From Pegethrix bostrychoides GSE-TBD4-15B (GTDB lineage Bacteria > Cyanobacteriota > Cyanobacteriia > Elainellales > Elainellaceae): a stretch of 64,000 bases of DNA. This document shows positions 44,233-52,713 of this stretch, in pieces (within the stretch, counting starts at the first letter, position 1; each line of letters opens with the position of its first letter). Location of the stretch: positions 57,028 through 121,027 of the forward strand of contig JAHHHV010000074.1 of assembly GCA_019359155.1 (NCBI GenBank), given 5' to 3'. The translations under genes were made by a program, and so were the position numbers. The notes under the pieces were generated by a model that was given only the letters and a program-made list of their open reading frames with translations, made no database searches and was not told the DNA's origin.

Positions 44233-46995
44233 ATGGAGATCCTCTCGGTTACGCTCAAAAACTTTAAGTCGCACAGCGAGCGTCAGTTTAATTTCCAACC
44301 CGGCACCAACGCCATCTGCGGCGAAAATGGCGCAGGCAAGACTAGCATCCTAGAGGCAATTGCCTGGGTGCTGTTCAACCATCGTGGCGCATACAAAAAC
44401 GAAGACCTGATCCGCAACGGCAACAGCAGTGCTCAGGTGATGGTGTCCTTGATTTCGGGTCGCGATGGGCGCACCTACGAGATCCAGCGCTGTACCACCA
44501 AAGGCTATAGCATTCTTGACCCGCAGCTCGGCGTTAAGCTCGACTATCACCATATCGAGGACGAGATCATGCCCTGGCTGCGGCAGCAGTTGGGAGTCGC
44601 TCCGGGCACCGATCTAGCGCGGCTGTTTGCCAACACCATTGGTGTACCGCAGGGTACCTTTACTGCTGACTTTTTGCAGCCTTCGGAAAAGCGCAAGCAG
44701 ATTTTTGACGCGATTTTGAAAGTTGAGGAATACCGCCAGACGAATCATCAGCTGCTTAGCCTGGAAAAGTACAGCAAAACCGAAGTAGAAAGTATTAGCC
44801 AAACCATCAGCCAGTACGAAGAGATGCTGGCGGGTCGTGAGCTGCTCGAAACTCGTCACCAGACGCTCTGCCAGGAGATTGCCCAAAACGAAGCGACGCT
44901 GGCACAGCTTCAGATCAGCCTCAGCGTCCTGTCCACCGAGAAGGCAAATTTGAGCCAGCAGGCTGAGCAGATGCAGGCGCTGACCGGACGCTTCAGTCAG
45001 CTTCAGGTGCAGCGAGACGGCAAGCAGCAGTCAGTAGCGCTTTTGCAGCAAAACCTGGAGCGCAGCCAGCAGGCGGTGAATGCCTGTCTAGCCAACCGAG
45101 ACAGCTACCGCGCCTATTTGCAGGCCGAAGCGACGCTCAAACAGCTCGACCCACAGCTTAAGCAGCGGCAGGCGCTCTGGCAGCAGCGCGAGCAACAGCA
45201 GCAGCAGCACAGTCAGCAGCAGCAGCAAGCGACCCGCCTCAGCCTCCAGCTCGAAGCGCTGGACAATGCCGCTTTGCAGATGCAGCAGATGCAGCCCCTG
45301 ATTGCCCAGCAGACCGAGCTAGAGCGGCGGCAGGCTGAACTCACCGAGCAGCTGAACCAGCTCCAGTTACTCAAGCGCGAACAGCAGAGCCTCAGCCAGC
45401 AGCTTAGCCAGAGTCAGCAGCAGCAGGCCGAACTTCAGCAGGCGCTTGCCCAGATTCCAGCCCATCAGGCCGCAATCAGCCAGCTTCCGGCGCTGGAGCA
45501 GAAGCGCGAGCGGATTCAAGAACAGCTCAGTCGGATGGAAGCTGCCCAGCAGTTTGAGGCAGAGCTACGTCAGCTCGTGACTCTAGGCGAATCGCGGCAT
45601 GACCAGTATGAGACTCAGGCCGAAGAGGCTTTGGCATTGCTACAAGCAGCGTTGCAAGCCTCCGGGACGTTTGCAAATGCGCCCGTCGAGTCGGTGATTG
45701 TTGCCTTGCAATCCGGGATTGACCTCAACAGTGACCTGATCAACGCCCTCTGGCGGGTGCTGGCCGATCTCTCTGAGCAAACGTCGCCCCAGCGGCTCCA
45801 GCTGCAGCTCCAGCAGCTCAAAACCCAGATTGAAGCGACTCAGCAGCAGCGGCAGCAGCTCGCCCGACTCGAAGCGCAGCAGGGGCAGCAGCAGCAGGGG
45901 CAGGAACTGATGCTGCCCCTGCAAGACCGGATTGCCCAGATCCAGCAGCAGCTTGCCACCGAAGCCGTCCAGCAGCAGCAGCGTACCAGCCTGCAGCAGC
46001 AGCTGAGCAGCCTCAACAATCCCAAAGGCCGATATCAGCTCTTGGAGCGCGACTTGCAGCAGCGCGATAGCCTCAACGCCCAGCAGACCAGGCTTAGCAA
46101 GCAGCAGATCAGCATTCAGCAGGCGCTTGTGGATCTCGAAACGCAGTTGGCCGCCTTTGCCAATCTGGAGGCGGAGCTAGAGCAGCAACAGGCCTTGCGT
46201 CAGAGCCACCAGGCGGGCTACCAGACTTATCTGGAATATCAGCAGGAGGCCAACCAGCATGCGCCGCTCAAGGCCGATTTGCAAGCGCAGATCCAGCAGC
46301 TTCAGCAGATCGAGGCCGATTTACTAGCCGCAGAGCAAGCCCAGCAAGAGCTGGCGCAAACCTATGACCCGGAGCGGTTTCAGGCAGTTGAGGCTGAATG
46401 GTTGGCCACTCGCAGTCAGGCGGATCAAATTACGGGCAGTTTGCCGCAGCAGCAAAAGCTGCTCAGCGAACTCGATAGTCAGCGAGCTCAGATGCAGAGC
46501 GTTGCTAAAAAACATGAACGCGCTCAGGTGGAGCTAAAGCAGGCCGACAAGCTACGGAAGTTTATCAGCTTTGCCCGAAAAGCCTTCAAAGAAGCGGGGC
46601 CGCGCATCACTGAACGCTATGTGCAGACTGTCTCACGCGAGGCCGACCGCCTGTTTCGGGAGCTGCTGAACCGCTCCAACGTGGCGTTGGAATGGACGCG
46701 CGACTACGAAATTATTGTGCAGGAAGGGGCGTATAGCCGCAGGCTGCTCAACCTGTCGGGCGGCGAGCAGATGTGCGCGGCTTTGGCAGTGCGGCTGGCG
46801 CTGCTGCGCGTCCTAGCCGATATCGACATTGCCTTCTTTGATGAGCCAACCACCAACATGGACAGACAGCGCCGCCAGAGCCTTGCCGAAGCGATTGCCA
46901 ATATTAAAACCTTCCGCCAGCTCTTCGTGATTAGCCATGACGATACCTTTGAGCAGGTGACAGAAAACGTGATTCTGGTAGAGCGCGAGCTGTAG
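44233..46995 (+). CDS. SbcC/Rad50-like SMC-family ATPase without a visible zinc hook
   Basis: A 920-residue ABC-type ATPase with a head-coiled coil-head layout as in SbcC/Rad50, which with SbcD/Mre11 process DNA ends. The N-terminal head has KNFKSHSERQF and the Walker A GENGAGKTSILEAIAWVLF (about residues 33-50). The C-terminal head has the ABC signature LNLSGGEQMCAAL and Walker B IAFFDEPTTNMD near residue 862. The long centre (about residues 170-760) is glutamine-rich coiled coil. Its apex contains no CxxC hook: the only internal cysteines are isolated (TLCQE, NACLAN). No SbcD gene is adjacent. It may be a cyanobacterial variant with a different dimerisation apex. Confidence 0.85.
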   Translation: MEILSVTLKNFKSHSERQFNFQPGTNAICGENGAGKTSILEAIAWVLFNHRGAYKNEDLIRNGNSSAQVMVSLISGRDGRTYEIQRCTTKGYSILDPQLGVKLDYHHIEDEIMPWLRQQLGVAPGTDLARLFANTIGVPQGTFTADFLQPSEKRKQIFDAILKVEEYRQTNHQLLSLEKYSKTEVESISQTISQYEEMLAGRELLETRHQTLCQEIAQNEATLAQLQISLSVLSTEKANLSQQAEQMQALTGRFSQLQVQRDGKQQSVALLQQNLERSQQAVNACLANRDSYRAYLQAEATLKQLDPQLKQRQALWQQREQQQQQHSQQQQQATRLSLQLEALDNAALQMQQMQPLIAQQTELERRQAELTEQLNQLQLLKREQQSLSQQLSQSQQQQAELQQALAQIPAHQAAISQLPALEQKRERIQEQLSRMEAAQQFEAELRQLVTLGESRHDQYETQAEEALALLQAALQASGTFANAPVESVIVALQSGIDLNSDLINALWRVLADLSEQTSPQRLQLQLQQLKTQIEATQQQRQQLARLEAQQGQQQQGQELMLPLQDRIAQIQQQLATEAVQQQQRTSLQQQLSSLNNPKGRYQLLERDLQQRDSLNAQQTRLSKQQISIQQALVDLETQLAAFANLEAELEQQQALRQSHQAGYQTYLEYQQEANQHAPLKADLQAQIQQLQQIEADLLAAEQAQQELAQTYDPERFQAVEAEWLATRSQADQITGSLPQQQKLLSELDSQRAQMQSVAKKHERAQVELKQADKLRKFISFARKAFKEAGPRITERYVQTVSREADRLFRELLNRSNVALEWTRDYEIIVQEGAYSRRLLNLSGGEQMCAALAVRLALLRVLADIDIAFFDEPTTNMDRQRRQSLAEAIANIKTFRQLFVISHDDTFEQVTENVILVEREL

Positions 46996-47554
46996 AGCTA
47001 GGGGGAGAGGCGCAGGCCCTGAAGCTATGAGGCTCTACCGGCTTGTTATTCGAGTGGTTCTCAGCATTGGCATGATTTCTGGGACAAATAGCCGCTTTCA
47101 TCACCGCGCTTTTTTTCGGTTACCCAATCCGAGGGATTCCTGTTGACAATTGCAGGAACTTGCGGTTAAGACAGTTCAAGAGCCGAGAATCTTGCCGATA
47201 TCGCTATAAACTATCCGTGATATCATCTAGAACCAGCTCTAAGCGATACATTCAATCAATACCGATATCACAGCACTCAGGTTGATCCCTCAGGTCGCCA
47301 GAAATAAAAAAACCCCCAAACAAAACTTGCTTGAGGGCTGGAGTTCCTGAAAATCGTCACTAGGACTAATAATCGCAATGAGACAAAAAGTTTACAAGGG
47401 GGGTGACACCCCACATCAACTCATGAAGCTGAGGTGAAGTCCCGTAAGTATCGAACTTTACCAGCGATCTGCACTGCGACTCGTGCCAGAATTGCCCGTT
47501 TCAACCTATTGCCTCCTGCCCCCTTATGTCACCTCCTGCCCCCCTGGTGCCGCC
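46996..47554. other. Long gap between the SbcC-like gene and metF
   Basis: About 560 bp with no supported protein gene. The left half has a GATATC-containing cluster (47200-47275). On the minus strand, the right half ends in a strong terminator (47306-47337). Upstream of that, TTGTAA and GATTAT separated by 17 bp could start a small RNA of roughly 65-75 nt; GGGGTGTCACCCC near 47400 is palindromic. Confidence 0.4.
47306..47337 (-). terminator. Intrinsic terminator downstream of metF, or of a small RNA
   Basis: On the minus strand CCCTCAA pairs with TTTGGGG across a loop of about 11 bases and is followed by seven T. It is 218 bp beyond the metF stop, unusually far. Confidence 0.8.
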
Positions 47555-48523
47555 TCAACCGACTGCTCCAACCCCGGCTCGATCTAAGATCTGGGGAATC
47601 AGATCTTCTCGCTTCACGGCCATCAAATGCACGCCCTGACAGAGCTGACGTGCCATCTGCACTTGCTCAGCCGCAATCTGCACGCCCTCGTCTAGCGGCT
47701 GGGCAGCAGCCTCTAATCGGTCGATAATCGCCTGCGGAATCTCGACACCAGGCACGTTGCGATTGATAAACTGAGCATTTTTGGCCGATTTGAGCAGAAA
47801 AATTCCGGCTAAAATTGGCTTGCCGCAATCTGCTGCAATTTGAGTCATAAACTTTTCGAGCCGATCAAAGTCAGAAATGAGCTGGCTTTGAAAGAACTGC
47901 GCTCCGGCCTCCAGCTTGCGCTCAAATCGACCCTGTAGCCCCGACCAGCTCTTGCACTGTGGATCGATAGCGCCACCTGCTAGCAGGGATGTTGCGCCAT
48001 CCGGCAGCGGCTTGTCGTTGAAATCGAAGCCGCGATTCAGCTTTTCAATCAGCCGCAGTAGCCGCACTGACTCCAGCTCAAAAACGCTGCGAGCCGTTGG
48101 GTGATCGCCCGCCTTAATCGGATCGCCCGTCAGCGCCAGGATATTCTGGATGCCCAACGCCTGCGCGCCCATCAGGTCAGCCTGCAAGCCAATCACGTTG
48201 CGATCCCGGCAGGCGATCTGGCAGATTGGCTCAATTCCCTGCTGCTTCAGCAAGACCGAAGCGGCCAGAGAGGACATCCGCAGCACGGCACGGCTTCCGT
48301 CTGTGATATTGACCGCATGGACGCGCCCTTTGAGCAATGCCGCCATTTCTAGCATGTGAGCCGGATTGCCGCCTTTGGGGGGCATCACTTCTGCGGTAAC
48401 CAAAAACTCTCGGTCTTGAATCGCCTGCCGAAAGCGTCCTGAACCAGACTGCAGGGAAGCTGATGGCTGATCTGACAGGTGAGAAACGGCGGACAAATCA
48501 GGTGATGTCAAGCGGTTAGACAT
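47555..48523 (-). CDS. metF: Methylenetetrahydrofolate reductase family protein
   Basis: A (beta/alpha)8-barrel flavoenzyme of the MetF family, reducing 5,10-methylene-THF to 5-methyl-THF for methionine synthesis. Signature segments are FLVTAEVMPPKGGNPAHM (catalytic Glu), AVNITDGSRA, the folate/FAD-site ICQIACRDRNVIGLQADLMGAQALGIQNILALTGDP, and GAQFFQSQLISDFDRLEKFM. The 322-residue length fits. The N-terminal 30 residues are Ser-rich and poorly conserved, so the start could be slightly downstream. It is divergent from a cupin gene. Some cyanobacterial homologues are only annotated at family level. Confidence 0.85.
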   Translation of the reverse strand: MSNRLTSPDLSAVSHLSDQPSASLQSGSGRFRQAIQDREFLVTAEVMPPKGGNPAHMLEMAALLKGRVHAVNITDGSRAVLRMSSLAASVLLKQQGIEPICQIACRDRNVIGLQADLMGAQALGIQNILALTGDPIKAGDHPTARSVFELESVRLLRLIEKLNRGFDFNDKPLPDGATSLLAGGAIDPQCKSWSGLQGRFERKLEAGAQFFQSQLISDFDRLEKFMTQIAADCGKPILAGIFLLKSAKNAQFINRNVPGVEIPQAIIDRLEAAAQPLDEGVQIAAEQVQMARQLCQGVHLMAVKREDLIPQILDRAGVGAVG

Positions 48524-48731
48524 GGCAAAAGCTCTATGATTGGGGGAGATCTTCGCAGCCTAGCAAGATTGGCATTATCCTGACGGCTGGAATCCGTGAT
48601 CTTGTTCAATTAATTAAGGTTCTGACGGCTCTGACTTTTTTTGGCTAGTGAAGTGGCCGCAAGCTTGGCTCGAAGCCTGCCATCAGCGTTAATAGTTCCA
48701 ATCTATTCAGCTTAAAACAGCTACAGCCGCT

Positions 48732-49073
48732 ATGAAGCAAACCGCACTCAATGCGCTGCCTGAAGAATCAGTTTCTCACAATCCGGCGATCAAGAAGAAG
48801 GTGATGCTGCGCTTGGGCGATTTGCCCCACCTCACCAACTTTTCGCAGGCGCGATTTGCTCCGGGGCAGAACGCTGCCGCCCATGCTCATGCCGATATGT
48901 GCGAGGTTTTTTTTGTGGAGTCGGGCAGCGGCCAGATTTTGATTGATGGCCAGCTCTATCTACTGTCGCCTGGTATCTGCATTGCTGTCGAGGCCCATGA
49001 GCTGCATGAGGTGCAAAACACTGGAGAGCAGGAGCTGGTGCTAACCTACTTTGGGCTGCGAGTCACAGCTTAG
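48732..49073 (+). CDS. Cupin-2 domain protein
   Basis: A 113-residue single cupin. Motif 1 is FAPGQNAAAHAHADMCEVFFVESGSGQILIDG, in which two His and the Glu are the likely metal ligands, and motif 2 is GICIAVEAHELHEVQNTGEQELVLTYFG with the fourth His. All four ligands are present, unlike in the other cupin of this window. Substrate unknown. The stop overlaps the convergent TIGR02588 gene by four bases. Confidence 0.85.
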   Translation: MKQTALNALPEESVSHNPAIKKKVMLRLGDLPHLTNFSQARFAPGQNAAAHAHADMCEVFFVESGSGQILIDGQLYLLSPGICIAVEAHELHEVQNTGEQELVLTYFGLRVTA

Positions 49074-49471
49074 GGTAGCTGATAGCTTGCCACTCTCAGG
49101 CTGAGGCGACCCATCTGCGGGTTCTGCGTAAAAACAAACGCGCCAGACTGCTGTTCGTGACTCGCCAAAAAATCAATTTGCTGCTCGCCGTTCTCAATGA
49201 TTTGCTCTCCTTGCCGCAGTTCGCCTACGATCTGCACGGCCTCAGCCGTATCGCCACCCGTATTTTCTACGGTAAATGGGATATAGAACTGGCCGTCTCT
49301 CACTCGCATTGCCTCTATCTGAACGCTCAGGATCGGCGGTTCGTGGCTCTGCGTCACCCAGCTCAGCAGCACCAGCCCCACTAGTCCAACCACGATCAAG
49401 GCTGATAGAGCAAAGGTGATCCACTCCGCCGGAATTCGCATCGCGCGACGGGATTTGCGAGCTGTACCCAT
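49070..49471 (-). CDS. TIGR02588 family protein
   Basis: A 133-residue protein with one N-terminal transmembrane helix (WITFALSALIVVGLVGLVLLSW, about residues 17-38) and an extracytoplasmic beta-rich domain: FYIPFTVENTGGDTAEAVQIVGELRQGEQIIENGEQQIDFLASHE. The VENTG...A..V.V.G.L pattern is that of TIGR02588, which is regularly paired with TIGR02587. The function of both families is unknown. It ends four bases inside the convergent cupin gene and follows the TIGR02587 gene after 41 bp, so the two form an operon. Confidence 0.85.
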   Translation of the reverse strand: MGTARKSRRAMRIPAEWITFALSALIVVGLVGLVLLSWVTQSHEPPILSVQIEAMRVRDGQFYIPFTVENTGGDTAEAVQIVGELRQGEQIIENGEQQIDFLASHEQQSGAFVFTQNPQMGRLSLRVASYQLP

Positions 49472-49512
49472 ATGCTTAATGCTTCTCCATATGCTTAATG
49501 CTTAAACGGCAC

Positions 49513-50391
49513 CTAAACCGCTAGCCGTCCTGCTGCTCCGCCAACCGTGGCGGGTAAACCCAAGATCAGCGTTTGCGTCAGCCAGCTTGTCCAGGGATCG
49601 CTAAAGTTCAGCCGTTGAAAAAACCAGAGCATTGCGGCAGCGGCGGCCAGCGACAGCAGATAGGCCAGCACAGTCTCAACAAGCGGCTTTTGAAATAGAC
49701 CGTCAGCTTGCAGTCGCCGCGCCTGGGTGGTGAAATTAGCAGCAAACACAATGCCATAAGAGATCAGCAGCGAGGTGGCAATAACTGCCAGCAGCCAGAC
49801 TGGAGAAGTGGCGGCAGCTAGCATCGGCACTTCGTCGGTTGGCGCAATATTGAAGGCAATGAAGATTGCGCCGATTAGCGTCGCGCCTATATCGGCCAGC
49901 GTGGCGTTATAAGTGGCGCTAGCGTTGGGCTGCTCAGAATTAGCAGATTTTGGATCATCATCCCCTGCTTGTCCTTGCATAATTGAGCGTGCCAGCGCTA
50001 CACCAATCGCAAACGGCACGCCTTCTAAAATCACCTTGCCCAAGGCTTCATTCAAGGGCGTCTGGCCTGTAATCTGCCGCAGCAGCACGAGCAGCAGCAC
50101 GGTGCAAAGAATGCCCAGCGCCAGCGCCTCGATGCTGTCCATGACAGCTTGCCAGGGCTGATCAGGACTAAACTGACGAAATCCGTCGGTGCGGTTGAGC
50201 AGAAACAGAATGACGAAGGTGACAGCCAGAATTACCAGCATCAGCGGCGGATCGAGGTAGGAACCGATCCACCAGACTTCCATTGTGTAGAGCAGCGGTA
50301 CGCCAAACAGGAAGCCACCTGACAGACCGCGCACTAACTCAGTGATTTCTTGCTGCCATTGACGCTGAGTCGGTAGGCTAATCTGTCGCAT
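49513..50391 (-). CDS. TIGR02587 family integral membrane protein
   Basis: A 292-residue polytopic membrane protein with about eight hydrophobic helices. Diagnostic segments are the N-terminal ELVRGLSGGFLFGVPLLYTMEVWWIG and LVILAVTFVILFLLNR, and the central GKVILEGVPFAIGVALARSIM. These match family TIGR02587 of unknown function, found next to TIGR02588 in cyanobacteria and some proteobacteria. The linker between helices near residue 145 (DDDPKSANSEQPNAS) is hydrophilic. First gene of the two-gene operon. A multi-pass membrane protein paired with a one-helix periplasmic-domain partner suggests a small transporter or membrane complex. Confidence 0.87.
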   Translation of the reverse strand: MRQISLPTQRQWQQEITELVRGLSGGFLFGVPLLYTMEVWWIGSYLDPPLMLVILAVTFVILFLLNRTDGFRQFSPDQPWQAVMDSIEALALGILCTVLLLVLLRQITGQTPLNEALGKVILEGVPFAIGVALARSIMQGQAGDDDPKSANSEQPNASATYNATLADIGATLIGAIFIAFNIAPTDEVPMLAAATSPVWLLAVIATSLLISYGIVFAANFTTQARRLQADGLFQKPLVETVLAYLLSLAAAAAMLWFFQRLNFSDPWTSWLTQTLILGLPATVGGAAGRLAV

Positions 50392-50526
50392 GTTGGGCGC
50401 ATATATATCAAGTTGAGCATCGAGTTGAGCTGCTATGCTCCAGTCTTGATGAACTTAAGCCAGATAAAAACCGTCTGAAGTCAGATCTACGTCCTGTATC
50501 TAGATCGACTATCTAGATCGACCTGC

Positions 50527-51003
50527 CTAGATTGAATTAAAGTCGTGACTCCCCAGGTATTTTGTTTCTGGAAAGCCCGTTGCCAAATCATCCCAGAAAT
50601 CCTGCTGCAAGATCTCTGGATAAACCAGCAGGCTAGGCAGTTCAGCTCTAGTCACCCAGCGGCTTTCTTGAATCATATCTGCATCCGGCTCAGTCGGTGG
50701 CTGGTGCGCCAGCGTGATCTCGCCCGTGTAAGAGTCAGCTACTAAAAACAGCTCTAGATGCTGAACGCCCAGCTTCAGGTCACGGCACTCGCGGATGTAG
50801 GCAATCCGGCTACAGGTGGCTGATAGCCCTGTTTCCTCAAATACTTCGCGTCGAGCGCAGTCAAAAATTGTTTGGTCAAAGCTCTCTAGCTTGCCGCCCG
50901 GTGGAATCCACCAAAGAGATCCGGTCTCCGGCGTTTTGTGGCAGACCAGCAGAATAGAGTCGCCCTGAGTCATCAAGGCTGCTGCCCGAATTCGATGTCG
51001 CAT
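50527..51003 (-). CDS. Nudix hydrolase
   Basis: A 158-residue Nudix-fold hydrolase acting on nucleoside diphosphates linked to another group. The Nudix box is GKLESFDQTIFDCARREVFEETGLSA near residue 36; the REVFEETGL half with its catalytic glutamates is canonical, whereas the first half has Asp or Gln in place of the usual Glu and an extra residue before REV. The N-terminal RIRAAALMTQGDSILLVCHK matches MutT-like proteins. Substrate unknown. It is separated from the TIGR02587 gene by 135 bp and stands alone. Confidence 0.88.
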   Translation of the reverse strand: MRHRIRAAALMTQGDSILLVCHKTPETGSLWWIPPGGKLESFDQTIFDCARREVFEETGLSATCSRIAYIRECRDLKLGVQHLELFLVADSYTGEITLAHQPPTEPDADMIQESRWVTRAELPSLLVYPEILQQDFWDDLATGFPETKYLGSHDFNSI

Positions 51004-51070
51004 AGGTTTTGAGAGGGGTTTTGGGAGAGGCTATAGAGATAAATGCCTGTGATCACGGTACGCTAAAACC

Positions 51071-51595
51071 ATGCTGAAACTCTATGCGCCGCTATTTTTG
51101 CCGTTGATGTTGCCGTTAATGTTGCAGCCGCTAGCCTTGCTTTTGCCGCCTGAACTCGCTCAAGCTGCTGCAAAATCCATAGCTCCTGCTTCAGAAACTG
51201 CTGCACCGCCCGCATTTGCTCTGAACACGGCAGGCGTGTGCTGGCTTTATAATCTCTCAGGCTATCTGGCGCTGGATACGGAGGGGGAAGTTGTGCCGCT
51301 TCAGCCTTACTGTCAGCAACAGCACAACTGGGCTTGGCATGAGCCAGCCGCATTTTGGCAACAGTTCCGGGAGGTGGCTACTGCTGAAACGCTAAGCTAC
51401 AGCCAAACACTCGACCAAGATGAGATCGAAGCCTATGCTCAGACAATCTGTTTGTTTTTGGAGTCGGGCGGCACAGTCGAGCAGCTCACCCAGATTCAGT
51501 CTGACCAAGCCTTTCCAGATGCGTTTGAGCAGGCTGTAACGCTAGCTTCGGTCAACTCCCTTTGTCGGCAATACCGCAAGCTGTATCGGCACTAG
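51071..51595 (+). CDS. Secreted protein of unknown function
   Basis: A 174-residue protein with a signal peptide: a Leu-rich hydrophobic core (LFLPLMLPLMLQPLALLL) then ELAQAAAKS as a likely cleavage region. The mature part has one cysteine in AGVCWLYNLSG, another in LQPYCQQQ and two in the C-terminal segment QTICLFLESGGTVEQLTQIQ and SLCRQYRKL. The latter, with its C...L..G.T...L..I and C-terminal C, resembles the DUF732-type helical domain of exported actinobacterial proteins, but only weakly. It is convergent with the Crp/Fnr gene, 25 bp apart. Confidence 0.65.
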   Translation: MLKLYAPLFLPLMLPLMLQPLALLLPPELAQAAAKSIAPASETAAPPAFALNTAGVCWLYNLSGYLALDTEGEVVPLQPYCQQQHNWAWHEPAAFWQQFREVATAETLSYSQTLDQDEIEAYAQTICLFLESGGTVEQLTQIQSDQAFPDAFEQAVTLASVNSLCRQYRKLYRH

Positions 51596-51620
51596 AGCCA
51601 GCTAAAATCACAAGCTAACA

Positions 51621-52385
51621 TTACATCAACGTGCGCTCCAGCGCAGCTGAATCGGGGATGCAGAGCAGATCGCGCTCGCGCTGGATCAGCCCTTTCTTTT
51701 CGAGCTTGCTCAAAACGCGCGTCACCGTCTCGCGCGCTAGCCCGCTGAGGCTACTCAGCTCCCGGTGCGGCAAGTTTGGGATCTCAATGCCCTGCTCTCC
51801 CGGCTTGCCCTGTCCCTCGGCCAAAAATAGCAGAATATCAGCCACTCGCGAAACGCTGTCTGACTCGCGCAGCCGCAGCCGCCGATTTACCTGGCGCAGC
51901 CGTCTTGCCATCAGCTGCGCCAGCCGCACCCCCGACTTGGGTTCGCTGTTGAGCAACTGCACAAAATCTTGGGCTGGCATATTGCCAATCGTGGTCGGCA
52001 CTAGCGTAATCACGTCAGTTGAGCGCGGCACCTCATCAAGCGCTGCCATCTCGCCAAACAGCTCGCCGCGACCCAAAATGTTCAGCGTCACTTCTTTGCC
52101 ATCTAGGTTATAGGTGCGGATTTTTACCCAGCCTTCCAAAATAAAGTAGACCGAGCTACCCCAGTCGTTTTCCAGTAGCAGCATCTGGTTGGCCGGATGA
52201 TTCCGCACAACTACATGCGCCAAAGACTGCTCAATGCTAGCTTCCGGCAACCCGTCGAAGAAGGCGTTGGAGCGGATCAAAGCTGATTCTTTTGACTCAC
52301 GAGGGTTTGACCGATCGAGCATGGAACCATGCGAGGGTGAAACTGCGGAACTAAGTGCCTGTGACCGAGTTTGGCTCGATGTCAT
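51621..52385 (-). CDS. Crp/Fnr family transcriptional regulator
   Basis: A 254-residue regulator with an N-terminal cyclic-nucleotide-binding-like beta-barrel (about residues 50-160) and C-terminal winged helix. The effector region FGEMAALDEVPRSTDV retains a Glu near the phosphate loop and an Arg-Ser/Thr pair as in cAMP-binding Crp proteins. The DNA-recognition helix is SSLSGLARETVTRVLSKLEKKGLIQ (about 211-235), with the Crp-type RETVTR. The first 35 residues are Ser-rich and probably disordered. I see no cluster-binding cysteines, so it is not Fnr. Targets are unknown; it is not NtcA, whose recognition helix differs. Confidence 0.88.
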   Translation of the reverse strand: MTSSQTRSQALSSAVSPSHGSMLDRSNPRESKESALIRSNAFFDGLPEASIEQSLAHVVVRNHPANQMLLLENDWGSSVYFILEGWVKIRTYNLDGKEVTLNILGRGELFGEMAALDEVPRSTDVITLVPTTIGNMPAQDFVQLLNSEPKSGVRLAQLMARRLRQVNRRLRLRESDSVSRVADILLFLAEGQGKPGEQGIEIPNLPHRELSSLSGLARETVTRVLSKLEKKGLIQRERDLLCIPDSAALERTLM

Positions 52386-52713
52386 AGTAAAGTCCGGAGT
52401 AGGGCTGTAATGAATCTGGCTGTAGCTAACCTAGACATGGCCTAAACAATCTAGCATCTAATGAGTGTGGGGCAGGACTAAATAAGGATAGGGGAAGAGC
52501 TACTCTCGCAGCGAAGCGCAACCTGGCACAAGCAAATTCAAGTCGGGTAGGTCAAGTCCTCAGTCAGCCCCAGTCAAATTTACGCTCACTCTAGCTAGAG
52601 TCATCATAGTATAGAGTTTGACCTGCGTTCTCCGCAAATTATTTCTTGAAAGAATTCTTGGCAGAACGGCCACCCTGGAAAGTTACCCGGAACGGTGACT
52701 CTGGCTCTGTGAC
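52386..52713. other. Gap upstream of the Crp/Fnr gene
   Basis: About 328 bp between two minus-strand genes. A 14-bp perfect palindrome, ACTCTAGCTAGAGT, is at 52588-52601 and could be a dimer-binding operator. No gene and no clear terminator were seen. Confidence 0.4.

Noticed and set aside
45180..46330. Dense CAG/CAGCAG repeats looking like a microsatellite
   Set aside because: They are ordinary glutamine codons of the coiled coil in the SbcC-like protein.
47434..47727. 97-codon frame in the gap before metF
   Set aside because: Arg/Pro-rich composition, no family match and overlap with metF on the other strand.
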